Shown here: piece after piece, positions 13,001-25,400 of the stretch
Numbering within the stretch: the stretch's first letter is position 1
Layout: the number at the start of each line of letters is the position of its first letter
Assembly (NCBI GenBank): GCA_028551475.1
Contig: CM052360.1
Location: 9,908,501 to 9,972,500, forward strand
Length of the DNA: 64,000 nt
Direction of reading: 5' to 3'
DNA from: Casuarina equisetifolia
Taxonomy: Eukaryota; Streptophyta; Magnoliopsida; Fagales; Casuarinaceae
Translations under genes and position numbers: made by a program
Notes under the pieces: model-generated
Told to the model about the DNA's origin: nothing
Databases searched by the model: none
Seen by the model: only the letters and a program-made list of their open reading frames with translations

Positions 13001-13769
13001 GTGGACTCATGAGGGTTGGGCCTCCACCCCATGGAAAAATGTGCCCTTCCAAGTAGATGTGTCGCCATGAGTAGTTGTGGTGGCAGTGGTAGATCAACCT
13101 AAGGTAGTGGGTGATCACGACGACCATTAAAAGGCAAGTTAGTGCTCATAGGGGGGCACTATATGGCCATGGGGCAATGAATATGTGGCATCCAAGTCCT
13201 CCATGAGTATAGAATTGTAAGGACCATGAGGCACACACCAATTATGTAGGACAAACGACGACATTGGGCAAAGTGGATTATGCCTAGAGGGTTGCAAAGC
13301 AAAGCCCATGCTGGTGCCAAAGGCTTCCATGCTAAACTATTGAATGGAAATTGCAATAATGGCCCCTATTGATAGGTAACAACGCTAAAGGTAGTGTACA
13401 GCTAGTTGTTGCTACTTGGGATTACTACATTGCTTATCACACCTGAACGATTTCAACTTGTGTGTCACATACTGCTTTAAGTTCAATGGCTTAAGCATTC
13501 CAAAAGGTTTGGAGTGCTATGGCCTAAGAGCAAAAGTCAATGGAAGTCGAAGTGGACAAGGCTTGGAATTGTTCCTCCAACGTTGGCATCGTGCCATTAG
13601 CCTCTACCTTAGAGTTTGTCATGGATGCTACCCTGGCTTGTGATTGTATCTACACCCCACTCTTGGTTGCTAGGAATGCTTGGCTCCCATCCTCCAATCC
13701 TAAGGATGGGAGGAGGAAAAATGACTTCTTTTAGTGCCATAAACTATCTTAAAGCAATAAAAGAAGAAG

Positions 13770-13895
13770 AAAGCAAAAATGCTTGTCCTCATACACTAGC
13801 AAGGCCTGTCACCTTTAAGGGTAACTTGGGAAGAGGTTGCCATTGTAAGGCAACATTATCTTGACTTCAACCTTGAGGGCAATGTCCTCTTGATC
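13770..13895 (+). pseudogene. Chromodomain-like C-terminus of the outer gypsy pol
   Basis: The plus-strand frame reads V-L-I-H-stop-Q-G-L-S, then T-W-E-E-V-A-I-V and D-F-N-L-E-G-N-V. This is the usual end of chromovirus integrase (W-x-G-L ... T-W-E ... F ... L-E-D-K). A stop replaces the tryptophan. It joins logically to the integrase linker that breaks off near 5017, which shows that the intervening block is an insertion. Confidence 0.65.
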
Positions 13896-13900
13896 AAGCA

Positions 13901-14471
13901 TGGCATGCCATTTTTCAACTTAACTAGAATGTCTAAGTCATGAACCATGCAATATAAAGCATATACTAACCTTTTGAAAAGCAAGTTATGTAGTATCACA
14001 CAACTTTCTAACCAAGATAGGCAGTGCCTTATGAAGTTGGAGCAAGGTCTAAACATAAAGCAATCCTTTGATCTATGAAGAGGGATGTGTTCGGAAGAAG
14101 CCCTATGCAGGTGAAGGCATGAAGCAATTGAACTTTCCGTTAAGAAGGATAGGCTTTGTAGGAATCCACGCTTGTTAAAGCTCCTATAAACTAATTTGTT
14201 CATAGAACACAGTATAATGTATTGCAACATACAATGTAAGCTACTAGGACATAATAAAAGGAGTGCAAAGCAAGAGAGAAAGGCAAAGAGAAATCCCTTG
14301 TAAACTTGGGAGTCATCCCGTACAATTCAATCCCTTTTCCCTTATCCATTATTGCTTCTTATGTTGTCACAACAGGGGATAAAGGTAAGAACAAGAGAGA
14401 TAATCCTCTCTAGGTTGGCCAACACTCAGTTAACCGGCTAGTTACTCCATCTTTCCAAAGGGGATGTGACA
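13901..14471 (+). repeat. Right (3') LTR of the gypsy element
   Basis: It pairs with 456-1046 over its whole length, starts TG (tggcatgcc) and ends tgtgaca. It lies 464 bp upstream of the NUP54 start codon in the same orientation, so LTR promoter or enhancer activity could reach that gene. That possibility is inference. Confidence 0.82.
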
Positions 14472-14935
14472 TGCTTGCTAGTATCCATTTCTAAAGCTTC
14501 TTTTTAATAGGTTCAAAACTGCTCCGATATCTCTACTTCAACGTTATTGGTTACATTCAAGTTCCTAGCATCGATGTATTAACAGCACGTGTTCTATTAA
14601 ATGACTTGTTGAAATTGTAACACAGACATTCGAACGCGGATCTCATGATTAAACCGTCAATGAAACGATCTTAACGGTCATTAAGCATCAAATAAATCAT
14701 AGGTGGTACTAGAGTACGTACAACCAATTTGTGGGAAAGTACGAATTTGAAGAGGAACAAATTTTGCTGCAATAACTCCAAAAGCCCTCTCGAGACTCCA
14801 CCGTCCAGAAAAAAAGGTCGAGCACCCTAACTGCAAACGGGAAAACCTCTTCCACTGGCGGGCACTGCTTAAGGAAATCTCCGCAAAACCTTCCGATTTT
14901 TCTACTCCCATTCACTCTCCGATAAAACGACAACA
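14472..14935 (+). promoter_or_regulatory. NUP54 upstream region
   Basis: 464 bp between the retrotransposon LTR and the NUP54 ATG. It must hold the 5' leader and any native core promoter. I see no convincing TATA box. The last 150 bases are C-rich on the coding strand, as in many plant leaders. Confidence 0.45.
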
Positions 14936-17900
14936 ATGTTCGGAGCTTCAGCTTCCACCTCCGCCTTCGGCACCCCGTCTTCAACCCCAGCGTTTGGCAC
15001 TCCGTCTTCGAACCCACCGTTTGGCACACCGTCTTCGACCCCAGCATTTGGTACTCCGTCTACGGCCGCAGCATTTGGCACTCCGTCTACGGCCGCAGCA
15101 TTTGGCACTCCGTCTACGGCCTCAGCATTTGGCACTCCGTCTACGGCCCCAACGTTTGCCACACCGTCTACGACCCCGGCGTTCGGGACTCAAACGACTC
15201 CGTCATTCGGCACTGGGTTCGGTTCCTCCCTCTTCGCCACCCCGTTCTCGTCTCAGCCACAGCAGCAGCAGCAGCAGCAGAGTTCGTTGTTTCAGCAGCC
15301 GGCTTCTACGGGGTTCGGCTTCCAAACGACGCCTTTTGCTACGTTGCAGAGCGGTACTCCCGCTGGTGCGCAATTAACTACTCAGATGGCTCCCGTGGCC
15401 CCCCTCCCTTTGTCTTTCGCCGATCGCGATATCCAAGTATGGTTCTTACATTTTGGAAAAAACCTAACCCTAGTTCTTTTCTTTGGTTAGTTGAGTTTTC
15501 TTCTGTACTTTTGATTAGGCCATTGTTGACGCTTATAAGGAGGAGCCGGGGAACCCTAAATATGCTTTTAAGGTTCGTGTATCTGTTATTTTCTTTTCTC
15601 TGTCTATGTGCTGAGAGAACATTTGGAAGTTCAAAAGTGAAAGATAAAAAGAAAGGAAAATCAAAATTTTGGAAATTTTGTTGCCGTTTTTTGTGTTTGT
15701 GAACTGAAACTTGTCGTTCAAAGTTACGTTTTCAGTTAATTTCCGTGCCATTTCGGATCAAAGGAGTAGAGAAATAGTTTTTGGCGGTTTTTCTGATGTT
15801 TTGATGGTTGCGTTGGTTTGACAGCATTTGTTGTTCAGCGTCACGGATCCACAGTTTAGAGTGAAGCCTACTGGTGTATCAGATGTGAGTTTTCATTTTC
15901 TTTTTATATCCTCTTACTTTCTTGCTTTTCGTGTTGTGGGGTTCGAATTTATATTTTGGCTGGGTTTGAAGAATAGATTGCATTGCCAGATTATGTGGGC
16001 AGAGGCTATGGCTAAGCTAGAGGGTATGGAAAGTACTGACAGGGAGCGCCTGTGGCCCCAGCTTGTTCAGGGTTTTAAGGATCTTTCACAGCGTCTTAAG
16101 GTAATATCAGTTAATTTGGAATCATGAAATTAGTTGCTCATATGTCATCATTTAGAACTTCGTACAGAAAGTTATTGCATATTGTAATTGCAGTTCATAG
16201 ACTTCGATGCATTAAAAATGGTGCCATAGATTGGAAGAAATTATAGGAATTTCAGTCAAGAATTGAGGGTTGATAATGAAAGCTAGATATTACTTCATAT
16301 AGAAATCTGGATGTAGAAGGAAAAACCATTATTGATCAGTGATGGTAAAGTAATGATTGGGATTCCCACGAGATGATTCTGAATGAAAAAATGTAGCACC
16401 TATTACTTATAGTATGAAAAGTTAGGGTGATGAGTTATACCCACAAGTTGAGCTTATGTAGACTTTAGATTTGATAAACAGCTGTGGTAGAAATAACAAG
16501 TTAGAAAGGAATGCTTCACTTGATACTTTGCAAATCTATGTTGTTTAAGATGTCACAATTTGCATGACGGACTGCAATGCATGGGATAACGAGCTCAATG
16601 GGGCAATATTCATGCACATATGTGTATTAGACTTTCTTGTATATATTCTCCAGGTAAGATGGATATGTTTTGAAAGAATAAAAACAAATGATGCGGTTAC
16701 TGCTTATTAGAGTTGATTGTCTGCTAGCTATTTTGCTGCTGTTACTTCTATGACTGCACTTCTGAGGAGAAAAAGTGGCAAAGGATAATAGGATGTTTTA
16801 GGGAACTTTCTATTACATGATAATGCTCTCTTTTATATATCATGCTCTGGGGCTGCCCAGTGTAACATTCTAATACGGGCTTGGTGCAGGTCCAAGATGA
16901 AGTATTTGTTTCAGATGCTGAGAGGTTGCGAATAACCCAAAGCAATGTTAAAATGGTACTTTCTAAAGCCCTCCTACTTTCACTTTCTCTCTCTCTTTAA
17001 TCATAGTTTTGGGCATTTAGATATCGAACAATCTCTGCAGCTTCAAAGACATTTTCAAGCTGACACTCTTCCTTGGATCGAAAGAATGAGACAGAAAGAG
17101 CAAGTTCTTCAAAGGCGTCTTCTAAGGGTAGGAACAATTTACCCTCTTTTATAAACTTTGCTAATTGTTTGTGATTTAATCTATTGCATATGAAAATCAA
17201 TCTGTGCTGCATATACCTGTTAGTATCATCGTGATAATGCTAGGCTGAGAGAGAGGTTTCTGGAGTTCAGTCCTTCGCTTGAGAAACTACTTACGTTTTA
17301 AATGCTATCAATTGTATGTTCCAAGCTGGGATAGCTATTGCTGATGGAAAACACTAATCACTCTTGTAGTTTATCTTTATATTTCGAGCTATTTATGTGG
17401 TCTGCCTACAGATGATGAGAATTGTAGAGGCAATGGAGGGTAAGGGTTGCCGATTACCGCTAACAAAGGGGGAAGCCGAATTGGCTGAAAAGTTGGCTGC
17501 AATAACTAGACAGGTGGACATTTCTCGTCCTTTCCCCTCATATTCATGCTTCGCACTCCTCTTGGACTGTTACAGGAAATCATACTAATAAGTCGACATA
17601 TTTTCAGCTGAAAGGACCTGGAGCAGAACTTTCTAGGAGGGTACAAAACCTGCTGACTCTATCACGCGTTCAAGCAAATGGCATCGGTACTGGTGGTTCT
17701 GTATATCTTCCTGGCTCAACCAAAATACATGAACAGAGTCTTGCAGATATGCAGGAGGTGAGAGAGCACTATATATGACATCTCATCATGTTTCTTTTCC
17801 GACTGTTGAATTATTTTAAATGTTTCTGGTAAAGTTTAGTAAAGGCTAATAATTATTGTCACTTCTGCTTATGGGGTTCCTTGTCAATCAGTTGCACATA

Positions 17901-18053
17901 CTTTTAAAATAAATGTCCATTTTTTTTATTCTTCAGGTCTTACAGCAGCAGACCGAGGCCATTGCTAGGCTAGGTAACGTTTTGAAGCGAGACATCAGGG
18001 ACATGGAGATCATAATGGCTGAAGACACTCAGTTGACGGAAGATGTGAGCTAA
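14936..18053 (+). CDS. NUP54: Nuclear pore complex protein NUP54
   Basis: A central-channel FG nucleoporin, partner of NUP62 and NUP58 in the Nsp1 complex, which gates transport through the nuclear pore. Exons by splice signals: 14936-15436, 15519-15572, 15825-15884, 15990-16100, 16890-16955, 17041-17127, 17412-17513, 17608-17757 and 17937-18053. All junctions are phase 0, giving 415 aa. Exon 1 (167 aa) is an FG-repeat domain of F-G-T-P-S units plus a short poly-Q. The rest is the conserved coiled-coil body (D-P-Q-F-R-V-K-P, W-P-Q-L-V-Q-G-F-K-D-L, L-P-W-I-E-R, N-G-I ... G-S-V-Y-L-P-G-S-T-K). The start is the first ATG in the FG frame. The end is uncertain: GAT|gtgagc at 18044 could instead splice to an exon at 18117-18173, giving 431 aa. 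Confidence 0.93.
14985..15195 (+). repeat. FG-coding minisatellite in NUP54 exon 1
   Basis: Tandem imperfect 27-base units encode F-G-T-P-S-T-A-A-A and variants. Two central units are nearly identical, which suggests recent slippage. The array stays in frame and supplies most of the FG motifs. Confidence 0.8.
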
Positions 18054-19420
18054 TAAGCTTTAAATGGCAGAGAAAATCTTCCATTTGTTCATTATAATGT
18101 TTTCAATGCGTTATAGGTTTTGCATTTGAGGCAATTAAAAGATCTGGCGGCTGATATACTCCTGACCCCCTAGGAAATTTGAACTAAAATAGTGAAGTCT
18201 TTTCAGCTAACCTCGGAGCATTAAAAACTCCCATTTACTGATAATGCAAAGATCATGTATCATCTTTTCATGGAACAGATGGGATCTTAAGTAGAAGTTT
18301 GAAGCGTCCTCCTTACTTGATGTTGGTCTAGAATTACCCGAGTCAAAGCCATGGTGTTGGCAGCGAATTGATTTGGACCCTGTAGCGTAAAGGGCTTAAC
18401 CAAGTTTTAGGCAAGTGAGTACAGGGATATATTGCTTCAACGTTTAACTGTGCAGTCTATTTGGTGTGTGATGCTGATAATGAGAAAATTGGGTTCCATT
18501 ATGTTAGATACAATGCATGAGTATGTATTTTAGAGCATTTGTTGATTCCTTTTCTCTTTTCGTGAGATCTATTATGAAGTTGAAGTTTTTTCTTAATACC
18601 GGATACCTTCACTTTTGTAAGATTGGTCAAAGGATCTGATATGACCTTTGCAAATCAATATAGGTCACTGCATGACATTCAATTAACTGTTTACTAGAGT
18701 TGTGTATTCGTCTGAAACGGTTAATATTAACTGGTGTTCCTGGCGATCAGGGTCTTGTTCCAAGTTCGGGACCAAGAGGTTGCTGGACATTGAGTTGGTC
18801 CCGGTGCAAATGGATTAGATGCCGCTACTGTTTTGCACCGTGGGATGCTTTTTAAGTGAGCTTGGTTCGCAGTCACTTACCAATTTGGAGATCCAATGCT
18901 TGCTTATTATATAAATTAAATATAGCCCAAAATCCCAAAATAGAGATCGACAGCTTAGTTTTAAAACACACTGAACATCACTTTCCTGTCTTATTTTCCG
19001 TTTATATCTTTTTTTCAATCTTCTGGGAGTGGTGAGGCTGGCCACCGTCGCACGCCCCAACCAATACCCACTTTGACACGAAATCTAAATTTGCAAGGCT
19101 TGTGCTGCTTTGCCTTGTGTAAACCAAGAAGTAGGGAATTCTAGAAGGCATCCCTGGTATATCATCTTGCAAAAGTCAAGAACCGTAAGGTTCCCCAGAA
19201 ATGCAGTAACTCACACCAACTTAAATAATTTGGGGTCGTGTATAACATTAAACGAGTGCACGCATGATACACGTGACGTATAAGACTCTTAAGTCTGGAA
19301 TTCTGCTGGCCGATGTGCTAAAAAAAGATAAAGTTAGGATGCCCCCTACCATAAAAAGCATCAAACCAAACTATATTTTCTATGGATGGGATTTTTTTAC
19401 TATTCGCATACAATGTGCCC
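18054..19420. other. Convergent NUP54-GCS1 intergenic region
   Basis: It holds the 3' ends of two genes transcribed towards each other. A possible final NUP54 exon lies at 18117-18173. No other coding sequence was recognised; the 18815-19060 minus frame has no domain. Confidence 0.5.
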
Positions 19421-22400
19421 TTAACTATCACCATAATCTTCTGCCATGATTAAGAGCACTAGTGAAGTCCAACCAGTAAAAAGACGGGTACCTTTTCCCT
19501 TGCCATTCTTCGGATCATACTGTTCCCACAAGTATCCAGTGCGGTGATAATTGTGAACCACATTTCTGCAGCAAGGGAAGAATGTTATTGGATGTTAATG
19601 GTCGAGTTCATTAAAAACCATAATGCATCATGTGGACAGTACCTAATCAGATTGCCCCTCAGATCATTGTAGGTGACTCTGGCTCTGTCCCTATATGGTC
19701 CTTCCTCTGTGACAATCACCAAAAAGGATTGGATGTAAAGACCATTTTTCTTTTTAGATTTCTTTTTTATTATTATTATTATTCTGTACTAGCATAAATG
19801 CTTACCTTTAGAGTAATGATGGAGTGCAGAAAGAATCATATAATTTAGGTTTATCCAAACTTGACCTCTCCAATAAGGTGGGTCATGCTCTGTGTTGCGC
19901 TTCATGTACAATGAACTGGATGATACAAGACATGTTATAATCAGATTCGTGCTATAATTAACGTGGTCTCAAGTAAGTCATTAGTAAAGCTCCACAGAAA
20001 CCACATTAATCAGCAAGAGCAGATAATACACCTTGTTTTGGCAAGAGAACGGAGCCCATAGTCAGTCCATAGAAAACTCTGGTTTGAGATGAGGTCCAGC
20101 TGTTTTTCCAGAATCCACGAACCCTGAATTATGCAAGACAAATCAGATATAAATGATACCAAACGGACAAAACCTATAACCCAACCCACCTATTATACGC
20201 GAGAAAGGAAAAAGAAAAATGAAAAAAATTTTAGCACAAAGCCACAAACTACCATGCGACAAAGGAAGAAAAGACAAGCACCAAATAACAGGTCAAGGTC
20301 TGTGTAACTTACAGGTGGAATGAGCCTCCCAATGAAGGGAAAAAGACTGACATAACCAACATGAGGAACCAGTGTCAATTGAGGCCTCTCTAACACTTCA
20401 CGCACAAGTTCTCGGGCCACATAACTGTGTCCTACCATCTTTTCTTTCCAACTTAAACGAACCTAGCATGATTAAACCAACTCTGATAAGAAGCAGAAAT
20501 GTATGACAAAAGGTCTATAGCAAGACATGTTCAAGAAATGAAATCGGATTCAGAAGGGAAAAAGACTATTTGACAACATTGATAGTGAGTGCAAGGACGT
20601 CAAGCCTTTACATTCTCCCACACACTAAGAAACCTAGAAATTTGTAGCTCAACTACCATTCTGTTACCCACCAACATTATAAAATTGATGTAAATTGATG
20701 AGATTTTCATTTCTCACCAAATGAATAAAGTGCAGAAATGTTAATCTTTTCTGAAAGGTAATCCGTGAGTAACTAACCAAAAAGGTTAATATCTGGATAC
20801 CATAGCTAGACAACTAACAAGAGTTGAAAAGATAAAATTTGCAGAATCCTTCCATCTTGGACATACAATTCTAGAATCATAGAGGAACTATGTACAACGA
20901 GCAGTTAATGTTTGAAAAAGATGCAAGCATAAAATGCTATCAAATTTTGAGGGGAGCAAAAAGATATAGAAAGTGTACCTTTTCAGTATGATTTCCAAAA
21001 TCAAAATAAGCTCCGTATTTGTCATCAAAGTGCATCTGTTTAAAACATCAAGCACGGATAATATCAAACTACAATATCAACCCCCATATTTAGTATACTC
21101 GCCCAAACATCTAATCTAGTAATAATCAGCTATTTCCTAGACTTTATCTAGAAAAATTACTAATATATTAACACCCCCCCCCCCCCCTTTATTTCTTTCT
21201 TCCTGAACTTAGCAGGGGATATTCTCTTTTTTTAAAAAAAAAAAAACATATACTCATGGCATAAAATAAAGACCAACATTTTATAAAAGTGAGAAACATC
21301 AAAAAGCAGAGAAATGAGAAATACTTTCAGACCGTATGATAATAAAACAAACCTGATTCAGAATTTCAAAATCTGAGAGCAGCTTTGCGGTTGAACTATA
21401 CTCCTACACCATTTCTTTGCAAGGTCAGTTTACTAACAGATGAGCAAAAGTAATATTCTTGATATCTTTTCTCATTATTATACCTTTTGATGTTTATTAT
21501 CCTTTTCAAAAAGCCCCGCGATGGAATGCATACAATCTGCTGCAAGATACATCCAGCATCTGAGATCCAAGTGACGTTCATCGTCACTTGGGTGTGAAGC
21601 ACGTGGATAATCGTCCAAACCAGAGGACAGAGTCTAGAGATGTCATAAATAATGTCAGTTTACTGATTCTATTAAATCCAGAAAACTCTTACGAGGCATC
21701 CACCATTACAGTGATAATCGTTTGAATTAAGGCAAGAACTCCAAAGTAAAATAAAAACTTTAGAATCATGTAAGCATCAATTTAGTCCTATAACCACCAA
21801 GATCAAGAGTCAAGATATCCACAAACAACATAAATTGGGATGGTGAGTGGATATTGAGGTTGGTGCAATTGCACCACAATGTCCAGCAAAACAAATACTT
21901 TAACCGAGTCCCAAGAGTTAATCATAGTCAAGAATACTGAGTAAAGCACAATAATTGCTTTTGAAGTCTAATCTATTGTACCAAAAATAAACACAAGAAA
22001 CAGAAATAGGAGGAGGATAAGGAACCTTCTCAACCCCACAAGCTGAAACTCATTTGTAGCCAAAATGTTTCAAATCCTGATGCTTTATGGTAATAGTGTC
22101 TGTCCTCCTGCCTAAATTATGCTGCTTTAACTTCAAGAAGCTCATAAAACTAATTAAACTTCATTAATTATGAACTACCCAATATTAATTATCACATTCT
22201 GTATATTTCAATACTTTACAGACTTATTAATGCTTTATATTAATACCTTTGGATTTAGTTCACGAGTTGTTGTACTGTCTCTCCCATGCCAATAATAGCT
22301 GCTCTTATCCTTACCTGAGTTAACAAAGAGAAACTCCCAAGTCAATCATAAATTTAAAGATTTAAACCCAATGCAGACAAGCATGTGTCTATATTAAGAC

Positions 22401-25400
22401 CCAGCTGTCTAAAAAACTAATACCATGGATGACATCAAGCTGTGAACAGAAAGTTGCATTAGGTAGATAGTGTAAGTACAAATGTAAAAGCATATGCACA
22501 TACACACTGCTAGAAAGTGCTGGACATAGTCTATACTGTTTTAGATGACACCAGAGTTAGAGAAAGGATGCTGGAATGGTTTGAAAACTGATGCAAAACT
22601 CACTATAACAATAAACACTGATACCGACAAGATCTTTTTACCTAGTCCACACCCCTAATAAAACATACAGAACACCATCACATGTATTATATACCCCCTC
22701 CATCTCCAAAACAGAAAGAGAAAAAGCAACAGAAAGGTTGACCTTATATACCTGACTGGGTAGTATTGAACCATTGGAACCATGCTTCAAGGCGCACAAA
22801 AGCCCGCTCCAGAAATGAAGAGATCTCATTGCTTTCAGTGGCAGAAAACTTGTTTTTCTTCAAGCTATGTACAATATCTTGACGAAGGAAAGTTCCAAAA
22901 TACATAGAAAAATTAGGGTAATAGAAAAACAGTTCATTCTTCTTTAGATAATATAATTACACTTTTTTAATGGAAAGACGTTTCCTGTTATCATACACAA
23001 TTGAAACGAAATGCAGGATATATGCACAACAGGGGAAAAATAAAAACTGACAGCAAAATCTGACTTGTTTTAGAGAAGTGCCACAGACATAGAAAAGAGC
23101 ACACGGGAAATGAAATCAAATTATACATATAAAGGGAAAGGATATTCACCCACCAACTAACTATGAAGTCTCTCAGATCTGGAGTTTTTTAATCCACATA
23201 AGAAGATATGAGCTATGGTGTAGATTCTCAGACCCAGATAACTTTTCATTCAGTTAATCCAGAATAAAAGTTTAAGAGTTGATAAGTAATATTGGTCTTG
23301 AAAATAAAATCTAACTCAAGTAATTTATAATTGAAGCCCTACTTTTCAAAAAGTTTAGGTAATTGACATGTCACTGGTGTTTTGGTATCACTACCTGCAT
23401 CTAGCACTGTGGTATAACAAAGCAATATAGAGGACTTATAAAAAGTCATTGTTGGAGTTCTAATGTTACTTCCGCAATGTCTTCCCATATAGATTATAAA
23501 CTGATGCACTGTATGAAATGTGTTTTTGATTGGATCGATTCTGTAATTATCTATCTCCATTCCCTTTGCTTGTAAGGTTTGTGCTAAATCTGTTTTACAA
23601 AACAAGACTTTTTGGATGGACCAAAATAAATAGATGATCAAAGATTTCAGCTTAGATTAAATTGATCTTTGTCCTAAATTATCAAACTACTATTTTCAGC
23701 TCAGTCGCATTTTCCATCTAGAGAATCAAATACTGTAACTTGTGTTGAGACAAGTACAAGTCACCTTGAACTCTTTTTATCTTTTTTTTTTGAGGTTCAT
23801 TCAGAGAGAAACTTACCACGTAACGCTAAAAACAGAGTAGGTGGATTTCCATTAGTGGGATACTGGGGAACAAATTCCTCTGGGACCTTACTGCATGTAC
23901 ATCAGAAAAGGCTTAGCATACTTTATCAAGAAACTGAAACACCAAATTTTCGCATATAATTCGAAATTCACCCATACAATCTTTATTTCTGAACTAAAAT
24001 ATGTTTAAAAAAAATTGGACAGCCAAGTGCAGAAATTCCAGATCACCTTAGAGCTTCAGCACCCAAAATTTGCTCTCGTGGAATCCAGCCATCAATATTC
24101 ATTAGATCTAACCAGTGTCCAATGATATCCAAACTAATGCGAATATCCCAATTCCTGGTTAAAGTTTAGTAGCACATACAGGCACCATGGGTTATTATTG
24201 CAATTAACAGACATTAGACTTTGACAAGTTGCATGTTTTCTAAAACATGCATCAAAAGGAAATCTACACTTGTGAAAAAGGTACAACAAGATTTGGATAT
24301 GGATGTATTATGGACAACTAACCAGATCAGAAGCTGATGAAAACCTTCATCCCATAAAAATCCCCTGGGGAAAAAAGGTCGACTTGGAACAGCTGTGTAA
24401 AGCTCAGCTGGCCAATATGAAACAAGATTGTCGAGACTGCCATGCTGAAACAGAAAATGGCCCACTATATGACTTTGTCTGATGCTCAAATTGATGACAG
24501 CTGATAATTGAGCACATATAATTGAAGTTGCAAAGGTTATAAACACAAGAAGAAATTAAGCAAATAATGAAAATATCCCATCAGAACATGATTACTAACA
24601 GAGACACAGGAAGGTGATATAAAAACCTAATACCTAGATTTTGCGTTTTCATCTCTGATATGTACCATTGTTCTGAAAATCAAAGGTTTCCGAAGTTAAG
24701 AGAACAGGTGATTGACAGTTATTCAGCAACCGCCTATCTGATAATGTTATTGCAAGCCTGAGAAAGATGAAAGACCACTGAAACATTCATTTGCCTTATG
24801 TTCTGCATGTCTATTAATTACTCCATTAATATCCAATTTAAATAATTATCAAGATCTCAAACTCCAATTTAATCACAACCAGGCAAACCAACTACAAGGC
24901 AAGCTTGATAATGTTGCAACCTGAGATGTGAAATAATGGTGCAAAAACCAAAATATGTAAATAAAAACAACATATGGGTGACATTACATAAAATGAGGGA
25001 AAACAAACAAATTCATATTACTTACATTTGAATCTACTGGGAGCGAAATTTTTGACTGGCCATAGAAATAGCCTATGCCACCCAACAAATTTCCAACAGC
25101 AGCCTTACCAACATTTACAGATTCAGAATCTAGCTGAAAACACAGCACCAGATTTTCAGAATTCTTCAAATACAATAATTTCCTTATGTAATTTTAATTT
25201 CGTCAAATTGAATCAAACATAGACATGGTGACTTTCAATCAATGGAAAAAATCAACTCTTACATTGTTCTTCATGAATGTATTTGCCCGACCTTGGTATT
25301 TGTTTGCCATAATTACATTTCAATTTTTTTTTTAATTAAATTTCAGATATGGACTCGTCCAAACAACCTATTATATCAGAAATGATGGTCCAAGAAGATA

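Larger units (their letters stand above)
5020..13640 (-). mobile_element. Inverted, nested Ty3/gypsy gag-pol relic
   Basis: Read on the minus strand from right to left: a possible gag start near 13622 (T-L-E-E-Q-F-Q-A-L); a gag zinc knuckle at about 12565-12610 (H-F-D-E-K-W ... G-H-V-C-K); a protease-like F-D-T at about 12350-12390; the RT start at 12028-11735 (L-P-P ... N-V-R-P-Y ... S-P/G-P-F-A-S); RT continuing at 11735-11680 and 9620-9300; RNase H at 9060-8890 and 7238-6902; H2C2 at about 6600; and the integrase core at 6560-5880. Stops are frequent. It interrupts the plus-strand pol between its integrase and chromodomain. I could not pair LTRs for it. Some 430 bp at 5020-5450 may be its 3' LTR, but no matching copy was seen near 13.6 kb. 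Both ends are approximate. Confidence 0.7.
456..14471 (+). mobile_element. Degenerate Ty3/gypsy LTR retrotransposon with nested insertions
   Basis: Two direct repeats (456-1046 and 13901-14471) start TG and end CA and enclose gag-pol remains in plus orientation. A primer-binding-like site follows the left LTR. The gag zinc knuckle, protease, reverse transcriptase, RNase H and integrase remains lie at about 1.05-5.0 kb. The chromodomain-like C-terminus reappears at about 13.77-13.9 kb, directly before the right LTR. About 8.6 kb of other elements therefore split the pol gene. Reading frames carry many stops and frameshifts and the LTRs differ at many positions, so the element is old and dead. 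The five bases outside the LTRs (caaag and tgctt) do not match, so the target duplication is lost or the ends are slightly misplaced. Confidence 0.85.

Noticed and set aside
13856..14230. 124-codon minus-strand open frame, with a similar one at 586-804
   Set aside because: Both are antisense frames inside the two homologous LTRs; their similarity is explained by the LTR repeat.
14902..15377. Long alternative frames on both strands over NUP54 exon 1
   Set aside because: Repetitive FG-coding DNA keeps several frames open; only the FG frame continues into the conserved NUP54 body.
24634..24654. 21-base candidate microexon in GCS1
   Set aside because: It has splice-like borders but would introduce an in-frame TGA; joining 25026 directly to 24444 keeps the frame and matches the family.
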